Source of the DNA: CAZUGH01 sp964619785
GTDB taxonomy: Bacteria; Bacillota; Clostridia; Lachnospirales; Lachnospiraceae
NCBI GenBank assembly: GCA_964619785.1
Contig: CAZUGH010000011.1
Location: forward strand, 1 to 40,398
Length of the DNA: 40,398 bases
Reading direction: 5' to 3'
This document shows, piece by piece, positions 34,136 through 40,398 of the stretch. Positions within the stretch are counted from its first letter, which is position 1. Every line of letters starts with the position of its first letter. Made by a program: the position numbers and the translations under genes. The notes below the pieces were generated by a model. The model saw only the letters and a list, made by a program, of their open reading frames with translations. It was not told the DNA's origin and made no database searches.

Positions 34136-34913
34136 ATGAATTCCTTTTCTCTCTATAATCCCGGCTAAATTCACGATAAACAATATCATCTAGTACCTCA
34201 ATATGGGTACCCTTCATGCCGGAAGACTTTGTCTTAATTAGCCCTGCGCTCTCAAGCTTACGAAGTGCATTCACAATCACCGTCCTAGTGATTCCTACTT
34301 CTTTCGCAACTTTGCTTGTAACGACGGTTCCTTGTAATCCACCTAACTCACGGAACAAACACATCATCGCTCGAATCTCAAGTGGCGATAGTGTTGTAAT
34401 CGCATCATCAAATACTTTCTTGCGACGCTTCCTCGTCTCGGTCTCTTCCTTCACCGAACGCATCATCTCAAGCCCAACTACTGTTGCTCCATACTCACTT
34501 AAGATAATATCATCAATATGATATGCACCTGTATTTCGATATAAAAATAATGTACCTAACCGATCTCCTGAAATACTGATTGGTGTAATCAACGCAGACA
34601 GTTCATGAATCGTATTGCCTGTAAGTCCAAGAATCTCTAGATTCACATTTTCCTTTGTCGATAATATATTCAGTAGTCTCTCATTCAGCTTGCGATCAAA
34701 ATAATCACCTATCTTAGCAGGAATTCCCTCTAATAGCTCACCTTCACGGACATAATTGCCAAGCAGCTTGCCCTTCCCACTAATTACAAAGGCATCGGAG
34801 GACAATAGTTCCCCTAGCACCTTGCAAATATCAGTAAACGCAACCTTACCTACACGATTGTCATGAAGAAGCCGATTAATCCTGCGAGTTCTATCTAATA
34901 ACTCTATGCTCAT
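34134..34913 (-). CDS. codY: GTP-sensing global repressor CodY
   Basis: Represses starvation, transport and, in several Firmicutes, motility genes when GTP and branched-chain amino acids are plentiful. 259 residues, the same length as Bacillus CodY. The N-terminal GAF-type domain covers about 1-155; the winged helix-turn-helix is at about 198-225 (VTSKVAKEVGITRTVIVNAL then RKLESAGLIKTKSSGMKGTH), the most conserved part of the family. GGGGG lies 7 bases before the ATG. It lies just upstream of the fla/che operon, separated by a terminator. Confidence 0.96.
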   Translation of the reverse strand: MSIELLDRTRRINRLLHDNRVGKVAFTDICKVLGELLSSDAFVISGKGKLLGNYVREGELLEGIPAKIGDYFDRKLNERLLNILSTKENVNLEILGLTGNTIHELSALITPISISGDRLGTLFLYRNTGAYHIDDIILSEYGATVVGLEMMRSVKEETETRKRRKKVFDDAITTLSPLEIRAMMCLFRELGGLQGTVVTSKVAKEVGITRTVIVNALRKLESAGLIKTKSSGMKGTHIEVLDDIVYREFSRDYREKRNS

Positions 34914-34945
34914 ATGGCTGCCCCCAATACCAAATCATCTATTAA

Positions 34946-34974
34946 ATTCTAACACAAAGGTAGGGCAAAAACAA
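34946..34974 (-). promoter_or_regulatory. Sigma-A promoter of codY
   Basis: Minus strand TTGTTT (34969-34974), 17 bases, TAGAAT (34946-34951), in the 69-base gap after topA. A short leader of roughly 25 bases follows. No terminator is visible at the end of topA, so read-through from topA is also possible. Confidence 0.7.
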
Positions 34975-34982
34975 CTATTTTC

Positions 34983-37055
34983 CTACTTTTCTTCTTTTGG
35001 TTTTGGCATCATATAACCGCACTGATTATCCGAACAAACAAGCTTATTACCCTTCTCTAATAACATATTTCCACAATCTGGGCACTTTTCGTTGGATGGA
35101 CGCTGCCACATCATAACATCACACTCAGGATAATTCTCACATCCATAGTATCGACGTCCCTTTTGAGTCTTCTTGATAACAATTTCTCCACCACATTTTG
35201 GACAGGTAACACCAATCTTCTCAAAATATGGTTTCGTATTTCTACAATCTGGGAACCCTGGACAAGCTAGGAATTTACCATGAGGGCCGTATTTGATTAC
35301 CATATTCTTACCACAGAGTTCACACACGACATCTGTCACTTCATCTTCAATCTTAATCTTCTCAAGTGCACCCTCTGCCTGGTCTACGGCTTCTTTTAAA
35401 TCCGGATAAAAGTTACGTATAATCGTCTTCCATTCAACATTTCCATCCGCAACGCTATCAAGAAGCGCTTCCATCGTAGCTGTAAAATTAACATCCACGA
35501 TACTTGAAAATGCGCTCTTCATAATTGTATTTACAATATCACCAAGTTCAGATAAATAGAGATTCTTCTGTTCCTTCGCTACATATCGTCTTGAAATCAA
35601 TGTCGAGATGGTTGGTGCATACGTACTTGGACGACCAATCCCCAGTTCTTCTAATGTCTTAACAAGAGAAGCCTCTGTAAAATGGGCTGGTGGCTGAGTA
35701 AAATGCTGACACTCATCTAAATCTTCTAATACTAATTTAGAATCTTCCTTGCACTTTGCAAGAATTGCATTTGCTTCCTCTTTATCTTCCTCAGTCTGAT
35801 ATACGCCCATAAAGCCTGGGAATACCAATTTTGAACCAGCACTTGTAAAACGATATTTACCGCTGTCAATCTTAACTGATATTGTTTCATACTTAGCAGA
35901 ATGCATACGGCTCGCCACAAATCTCTTCCATATTAATTGATAAAGACGGAATTGATCTCGTGACAGAAAATCCTTAATCATCGCTGGAGATAAATCCACA
36001 TATGTAGGACGAATTGCCTCATGTGCATCTTGAATCTTTTTGTTTGATTTAACAACAACGCCATCTTCTATAATATTCTCTTCACCAAAATTATCTTTAA
36101 TGTACTCTTTACAAGCCACATCTGCTTCTTCCGAGATACGTGTTGAATCAGTACGAAGATACGTAATTAATCCAATCGTTCCTCTCCCTTTAATGGCAAT
36201 ACCTTCATATAACTGCTGTGCAATACGCATAGTCTTGCCTGTTGCAAAATTAAGATTCTTCGAGCACTCTTGTTGTAATGTACTTGTTGTAAATGGAAGT
36301 GGTGGTTTCTTATTGCGTTCCCCACGCTTAATCTCAGATATCTTATATTTTGCACCCTTTAATTCTTTCATAATCTGGTCAAGCTGTTCCTTCGACTGAA
36401 CTTCCATCTTCTTAGGATCTCCATAGAACTTAGCAACCAATGGTTTTTTCTGATTATCAACCTGAAAGCTTGCATCTAAGGTCCAATACTCCTTTGGAAT
36501 AAAGGCATCAATCTCTGCTTCTCGATCTGCAATAATTCGTAGCGTAACAGACTGAACACGTCCTGCACTCAATCCACGCTTAACTTTCTCCCATAACAAT
36601 GGGCTAATGGAATAACCTACCATACGATCTAATACACGTCTTGCCTGCTGTGCATCGACCAAATCCATATCAATGTCTCTTGACTGCTTAATCGATTGCT
36701 TGACAGCATTCTTCGTAATCTCATTAAATGTAATACGTCTCGTCTTCGCTGGGTCTAAACGCAATGCTGACATCAAATGCCAGGATATCGCCTCTCCTTC
36801 ACGGTCCGGGTCAGTTGCAAGGTATATCTTATCTGCCTTTTTAACTTCCTTACGCAAAGAAGCCAATAATTCTCCTTTTCCACGAATCGTAATATATTTA
36901 GGTTCAAAATCATTCTCAGCATCAATACCCATCTGACTCTTCGGTAAGTCTCTGACATGACCATTCGATGCTAAAACCTGATAATTACTTCCAAGGAACT
37001 TCTTAATAGTCTTAGACTTAGCAGGTGACTCCACGATAATAAGATACTTTGGCAT
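34983..37055 (-). CDS. topA: DNA topoisomerase I (type IA)
   Basis: Relaxes negative supercoils. 690 residues: the Toprim domain with IVESPAKSKTI (7-17) and TDPDREGEAISWH (81-93), the active-site Tyr299 in GLITYLRTDSTR, and three C-terminal zinc ribbons of four cysteines each (starting CELCGKNM, CPKCGGEI and CPDCGNML). The ATG at 37055 is taken because GGAG lies 6 bases upstream; an ATG four codons earlier overlaps that site. It follows dprA, the usual Firmicutes order. Confidence 0.97.
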   Translation of the reverse strand: MPKYLIIVESPAKSKTIKKFLGSNYQVLASNGHVRDLPKSQMGIDAENDFEPKYITIRGKGELLASLRKEVKKADKIYLATDPDREGEAISWHLMSALRLDPAKTRRITFNEITKNAVKQSIKQSRDIDMDLVDAQQARRVLDRMVGYSISPLLWEKVKRGLSAGRVQSVTLRIIADREAEIDAFIPKEYWTLDASFQVDNQKKPLVAKFYGDPKKMEVQSKEQLDQIMKELKGAKYKISEIKRGERNKKPPLPFTTSTLQQECSKNLNFATGKTMRIAQQLYEGIAIKGRGTIGLITYLRTDSTRISEEADVACKEYIKDNFGEENIIEDGVVVKSNKKIQDAHEAIRPTYVDLSPAMIKDFLSRDQFRLYQLIWKRFVASRMHSAKYETISVKIDSGKYRFTSAGSKLVFPGFMGVYQTEEDKEEANAILAKCKEDSKLVLEDLDECQHFTQPPAHFTEASLVKTLEELGIGRPSTYAPTISTLISRRYVAKEQKNLYLSELGDIVNTIMKSAFSSIVDVNFTATMEALLDSVADGNVEWKTIIRNFYPDLKEAVDQAEGALEKIKIEDEVTDVVCELCGKNMVIKYGPHGKFLACPGFPDCRNTKPYFEKIGVTCPKCGGEIVIKKTQKGRRYYGCENYPECDVMMWQRPSNEKCPDCGNMLLEKGNKLVCSDNQCGYMMPKPKEEK

Positions 37056-37150
37056 AATTAACTCCATTCTTGCGTACGCGTCTTGCTACATTCATACAAA
37101 TCTGTGGTGCGCAAGCACAAATCCGTAATAAATCATTCTCAATTGTAGGG

Positions 37151-38182
37151 CTAAATTCTCATATAGTAATTCGGTGCAACTTGTACACACAACTCTTTAC
37201 ATTCTAACGAAATCAACGTGCGAATCACATCAGTACTTGAAATATCGGCATCTTTTGCGATATCATCAATGTATCTTGCTTCACAACGTAGATTAGCATA
37301 CACTATTTTTTCCATTGTTTCAAGCACAATCTTTGATTTTTTAATTATTTCCCCGTTCATTTCAGGAAAAAAGTTCTGATCATTAATGACATCACTCACT
37401 TGATTGACAAGCATTGCGCCCCTCTTAATCACTGCATTGCAGCCTCTACTAGCTTCATCACCAACTCTGCCAGGAATCGCGTAAACCCCCTTATTTTCCT
37501 GGAGTGCGAAGTCCGCTGTGATGAGCGAACCACTCTTAATCCGAGCTTCAACCACTAAGACACAATTTGATATACCACTGATAATACGATTTCTCATTGG
37601 AAAATTTACAGGTTTTGCAATTGTTCCTGGCTCAAACTCAGATATGATTCCACCATTTTCCAAGATTCTTTGGTATAATCTTCCATTTCTTCTTGGGTAA
37701 CAGATATCAACACCGGTTCCTAGTATTGCGTAGGTAGGTGTTGGTCCTTTAAGTGCGCCTTCATGCGAGAAGCCATCGATTCCAAGTGCCATCCCGCTGA
37801 TTACCTGGACACCCACTTCAGAGAATTGTCTTGCATAATTCTTAGCCATCTCTCTTCCATATACCGTACAATTCCTTGAACCAACCATGGCAACGGATGG
37901 TTTATCATTGTCCGGAAGTCTTCCCTTATAATATATTCCAAGTGGTGCAGATGCAATCTGTTTTAATAGGAAGGGATACTCATCTTCTGCAAAACTAATA
38001 TAATAAATTCCCTTTTTTTCATATCCTTTTAGCCGCTCACGAATCTCATATAATGGCTTTGTACTATCCTCATATTGTCGATAGACATGCTCATAACTGC
38101 CGTATTCTTTAAGCATTCTAGCAATCGTCAATGGTCCCACACCATCTATATTTTGTAAATAATAACATATCTCACGAATCAT
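37151..38182 (-). CDS. dprA: DNA processing protein DprA (Smf)
   Basis: Loads RecA on incoming single-stranded DNA in transformation. 343 residues: an N-terminal helix-hairpin part (about 1-60, YYLQNIDGVGPLTIARMLKE), the Rossmann-like DprA core (about 65-275) with MVGSRNCTVYGREMA, ISGMALGIDGFSHEGAL and the GTGVDICYPRRN segment, and a C-terminal winged helix (about 285-343). The start overlaps the comM stop by 4 bases (ATGA), so the two are probably translated together. Confidence 0.96.
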   Translation of the reverse strand: MIREICYYLQNIDGVGPLTIARMLKEYGSYEHVYRQYEDSTKPLYEIRERLKGYEKKGIYYISFAEDEYPFLLKQIASAPLGIYYKGRLPDNDKPSVAMVGSRNCTVYGREMAKNYARQFSEVGVQVISGMALGIDGFSHEGALKGPTPTYAILGTGVDICYPRRNGRLYQRILENGGIISEFEPGTIAKPVNFPMRNRIISGISNCVLVVEARIKSGSLITADFALQENKGVYAIPGRVGDEASRGCNAVIKRGAMLVNQVSDVINDQNFFPEMNGEIIKKSKIVLETMEKIVYANLRCEARYIDDIAKDADISSTDVIRTLISLECKELCVQVAPNYYMRI

Positions 38183-39702
38183 GACATCACCTCCCAGAAT
38201 TTCCTCGAATATGCTTTATACTTGATTGCTTCTGCCATATGCTCTTCTCGTATCAGTGCACTCCCAGCCAAATCAGCAACTGTTCTTGCAACCTTAATGG
38301 TACGATGACTTCCTCGCATCGTAACTCCTTGATGAGAAAATACATACTCTAACAGGGAAGAGGCATCCTTTGTCATCTTGGCATATCGTTTAATCTGACC
38401 AGAAGACATCTGTGAATTAAAATGTATCGATTCATCTATAAATCGCTCTTTCTGAAGCTCCCTAGCTCTCTCCACACGGCTTCGAATCTCATATGAGGTA
38501 TCGGGTTTCTCCTCAACTACAACTTCTCTCTCTGTCTGTGTACACATGTCAATACGATCTAAAATCGGCCCACTCACACGTGAGAGATACTTTCTTATAT
38601 CAGTCTCTCCACAGCTGCAAAAATTGCGATCCGGATAATAACCACATTTACATGGATTCGTGGCTGCAACCAACATAAAATCGGCTGGGTAATCACCTCT
38701 GCCATAGATACGATTGAGACTCACCTTACGGTCTTCTAATGGTTGTCGTAATAATTCCATCGTTGCCGCTGGAAACTCCAGGAATTCGTCAAGAAAAAGT
38801 ACTCCTCCAGAGGCAAGTGTCACTTCGCCAGGATGTAGCTTCTGTCCACCACCAATAAGTGCTGAATGTGATATCGTGTGATGCGGCGTTCGAAATGGTC
38901 TTTGGCGAACCAACGGAGTCCCCTCCTTTAGCATGCCACACACACTATAAACCTTCGTAATCTCAATGCTTTCTTCTAAAGATAACGAAGGCATAATCGT
39001 AGGAATTCTCTGCGCCAGCATCGTCTTGCCGGTGCCAGGTGGACCCATAATCAATATATTATGCATTCCACTAGCTGCAATCTCCATCGCTCGCTTACTC
39101 CGAGTCTGTCCTTTGATATCCGAAAAATCCAAATCCGTATCATAGCTTCCAACTAACAGGTTGACATTTGCCTTCACACTCTGTAGTGACTTCTTCCCTT
39201 GAAAATAGTCAATCACTTGCGATAGCTGCTTCACACCATAGACATCCATTCCTTGAACCACACTGGCTTCTTGTGCATTAGCCATCGGCACAATACACGA
39301 GGATAATCCCATCTGATGCGCTTGATAAACTAGGCTCAAACAACCTTTCACGGGCAAAATTCTTCCATCTAAACCAAGCTCACCCACGATAAAATATTCA
39401 CTTATCTGTTCCGTTGAAATGTGACCGAAAGCGGTCAAAAGAGAGATAGCAATTGGTAAGTCAAAATTAGTACTATCTTTTCTGATATCTGCAGGAGCTA
39501 AATTCACCGTAATACGCTTAACCGGAAAACGAACTCCCGTATTCTTAATTGCAATTCGGACGCGTTCTCGTGCCTCTCTCACTGCAGAAGAAAGATAACC
39601 TACCATACTAAAAACAGGCAGACCATCTGAGATGTCTGCCTCAATCTGAATCATACGTGGTTCAATACCATAGATATCGCCACTGTTCACTGTACTAAAC
39701 AT
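38179..39702 (-). CDS. comM: YifB/ComM family Mg-chelatase-like AAA+ ATPase
   Basis: Hexameric helicase-like AAA+ protein; in transformable bacteria ComM promotes branch migration during integration of donor DNA. 507 residues: an N-terminal Lon protease-like S5 domain (about 20-165), the Mg-chelatase ATPase domain with Walker A GPPGTGKT (220-227) and Walker B VLFLDEFLEF, a small Cys-rich loop CKCGYYPDRNFCSCG, and the C-terminal Mg_chelatase_C helices. GGAGGAG is 4 bases before the ATG but lies in a hairpin. Confidence 0.95.
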   Translation of the reverse strand: MFSTVNSGDIYGIEPRMIQIEADISDGLPVFSMVGYLSSAVREARERVRIAIKNTGVRFPVKRITVNLAPADIRKDSTNFDLPIAISLLTAFGHISTEQISEYFIVGELGLDGRILPVKGCLSLVYQAHQMGLSSCIVPMANAQEASVVQGMDVYGVKQLSQVIDYFQGKKSLQSVKANVNLLVGSYDTDLDFSDIKGQTRSKRAMEIAASGMHNILIMGPPGTGKTMLAQRIPTIMPSLSLEESIEITKVYSVCGMLKEGTPLVRQRPFRTPHHTISHSALIGGGQKLHPGEVTLASGGVLFLDEFLEFPAATMELLRQPLEDRKVSLNRIYGRGDYPADFMLVAATNPCKCGYYPDRNFCSCGETDIRKYLSRVSGPILDRIDMCTQTEREVVVEEKPDTSYEIRSRVERARELQKERFIDESIHFNSQMSSGQIKRYAKMTKDASSLLEYVFSHQGVTMRGSHRTIKVARTVADLAGSALIREEHMAEAIKYKAYSRKFWEVMS

Positions 39703-39706
39703 AAAT

Positions 39707-39727
39707 CTCCTCCATCACCAATGGAGG
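39707..39727 (-). promoter_or_regulatory. Hairpin covering the comM ribosome binding site
   Basis: On the minus strand CCTCCAT (39721-39727), loop TGGTG, ATGGAGG (39709-39715): a 7-bp perfect stem whose 3' arm contains the GGAGG of comM. The stem begins about 8 bases after the expected transcription start, so it makes up most of the leader. It would hold translation low unless opened. Confidence 0.65.
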
Positions 39728-39741
39728 AATAACCCAAATAA

Positions 39742-39770
39742 ATTGTATCATATCAAATGACGTCTGACAA
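39742..39770 (-). promoter_or_regulatory. Sigma-A promoter of comM-dprA
   Basis: Minus strand TTGTCA (39765-39770), 17 bases, TACAAT (39742-39747), with TG one base before the -10 (extended -10). The start point would lie near 39735, giving a leader of about 33 bases. The -35 lies just behind the nrdR stop codon. Confidence 0.75.
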
Positions 39771-39773
39771 GAC

Positions 39774-40229
39774 CTATTGATTATCTAAAATCTTTTTTAT
39801 CTCATCCATAAATGTATTCACATCTTTAAACTCACGATATACGGAAGCAAAACGAACATAGGCTACGGGATCGAGTTCCTTTAACTTGTCCATCAAAATC
39901 TCACCAATCTTATTACTTGGTACTTCTTTTTCTTCTAGATTGAAAATTGTACTTTCCACACTATCCACTAAATCATTAATCTGATCGATAGAAATAGGGC
40001 GCTTAATACATGAACGAAATACACCAGCTTCTATCTTAGAGCGATCATATGGTTCTCTCGCTTGATCCTTCTTAATTACAACAAGTGGAATCGTTTCAAG
40101 TTTCTCATATGTAGTAAATCGTTTCAAACACTTCTCACATTGACGGCGACGGCGAATCGAACTATTATCATCCGCTGGTCTAGAGTCAATTACCTTTGTA
40201 TTTTCTTCTCCACAAAAAGGACACTTCAT
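39774..40229 (-). CDS. nrdR: Transcriptional repressor NrdR
   Basis: Senses dATP/ATP and represses ribonucleotide reductase operons. 151 residues, the usual length: a zinc ribbon with Cys3, Cys6, Cys31 and Cys34 (MKCPFCGEEN, RRRRQCEKC), then the ATP-cone domain (about 45-135) with VIKKDQAREPYDRSKIEAGV. The ATG at 40229 fits both the family start MKCPFC and AAGGAGAG 6 bases upstream; the frame extends 12 codons further without a ribosome site. Confidence 0.97.
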   Translation of the reverse strand: MKCPFCGEENTKVIDSRPADDNSSIRRRRQCEKCLKRFTTYEKLETIPLVVIKKDQAREPYDRSKIEAGVFRSCIKRPISIDQINDLVDSVESTIFNLEEKEVPSNKIGEILMDKLKELDPVAYVRFASVYREFKDVNTFMDEIKKILDNQ

Positions 40230-40279
40230 ACGTATCTCTCCTTCAATTAGTACATTATTACACATTATTATTAAGATAA

Positions 40280-40312
40280 CTACATTATATAGTATTTCTT
40301 ATTGTAAGTAAA
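40280..40312 (-). promoter_or_regulatory. Promoter of nrdR with a NrdR-box-like dyad over the -10
   Basis: Minus strand TTTACT (40307-40312), 17 bases, TATAAT (40284-40289). The 16 bases at 40280-40295 (plus strand CTACATTATATAGTAT) resemble the known NrdR box (consensus roughly acaCwATATaTwGtgt), with about 12 matches. Autoregulation is therefore possible. Only one such box is seen, whereas NrdR usually binds a pair. Confidence 0.55.
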
Positions 40313-40318
40313 GATTTT

Positions 40319-40398
40319 TCAGTTAGTATTTGCATTTATGTATACGGGTCTTTGACACTTGATTTTTATCTGCATTTTCTCTATCACCTTTATTATAG
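40319..40398 (-). CDS. Possible 3' end of an upstream gene (partial, uncertain)
   Basis: One minus-strand frame is open from the window edge to a TGA at 40319-40321, reading IIKVIEKMQIKIKCQRPVYI and four more residues plus a few. It contains an ATG preceded by AAGGTGA, so an 18-codon small ORF is the alternative. No family is recognised and the stretch is too short to judge; it may be noncoding. Confidence 0.2.
   Translation of the reverse strand, partial: IIKVIEKMQIKIKCQRPVYINANTN

Noticed and set aside
37104..37118. Small hairpin between dprA and topA as a terminator
   Set aside because: The stem has only about 4-5 bp and no T-run follows.
37242..37249. GCCGATAT (sigma-D -10 word) within dprA
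   Set aside because: No TAAA-like element 15 bases upstream; it simply encodes Asp-Ala-Asp-Ile in dprA.
40352..40357. Plus-strand TTGACA at the right edge as a promoter
   Set aside because: No -10 at a suitable distance before the window ends, and no plus-strand gene is supported in the window.
1..40398. CRISPR arrays, tRNA or rRNA genes, prophage or insertion sequences
   Set aside because: No regularly spaced repeats, no tRNA cloverleaf, no transposase or integrase frame and no break in gene order were seen.

Overview
The window is a gene-dense, AT-rich stretch from a motile member of the Clostridia, most likely the family Lachnospiraceae. The reasons are the Firmicutes-style fla/che operon (FliY, CheD, FlbD and YlxF/MotE-type genes, FlhF-FlhG, sigma-D gene near the end), the codY-topA-dprA synteny, and the rpsB gene directly after the operon, as in Bacillus. 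The genus cannot be fixed from the sequence alone. Every gene I can support lies on the minus strand, so transcription runs from high to low coordinates.

Right part (about 40.4 to 34.1 kb): nrdR (repressor of ribonucleotide reductase genes), then comM/yifB, dprA and topA (DNA uptake/processing and topoisomerase I), then codY (GTP/branched-chain amino acid sensing repressor) closed by a hairpin terminator. Sigma-A type promoters are visible before nrdR, comM and codY. A short hairpin in the comM leader covers its ribosome binding site.

Middle and left (33.9 to 0.7 kb): one run of 39 genes, nearly all overlapping or a few bases apart, headed by a good sigma-A promoter at about 33976-34003. In order of transcription: rod and basal body (flgB, flgC, fliE, fliF), switch and export ATPase (fliG, fliH, fliI, fliJ), a MotE/YlxF-like membrane protein, hook genes (fliK, flgD, a TIGR02530-type gene, flgE, flbD), stator (motA, motB), fliL, switch (fliM, fliY, cheY), export gate (fliO, fliP, fliQ, fliR, flhB, flhA), placement GTPase/ATPase (flhF, flhG), a PilZ/YcgR-like c-di-GMP protein, chemotaxis (cheB, cheA, cheW, cheD), a small membrane protein, sigma factor fliA, and a tail of four less characterised genes (FapA/DUF342, a 103-residue protein with MAPRS at both ends, a DUF6115 protein at the position of Bacillus swrB, and a short MltG-like membrane protein). 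Flagellin, flagellin chaperones, hook-filament junction proteins, flgM, cheR and cheC are not in the window.

The left edge is rpsB (ribosomal protein S2, cut by the window end) with its own promoter and a structured leader. No tRNA, rRNA, CRISPR array, insertion sequence or prophage was seen. No completely new system is evident. The points most worth a second look are RNA-level structures inside the operon (a 29-bp near-perfect inverted repeat and a hairpin with a T-run between flgE and flbD, a hairpin between the Shine-Dalgarno and the start codon of fliL, hairpins before flgE), the masked comM ribosome binding site, and the uncharacterised gene block between fliA and rpsB.
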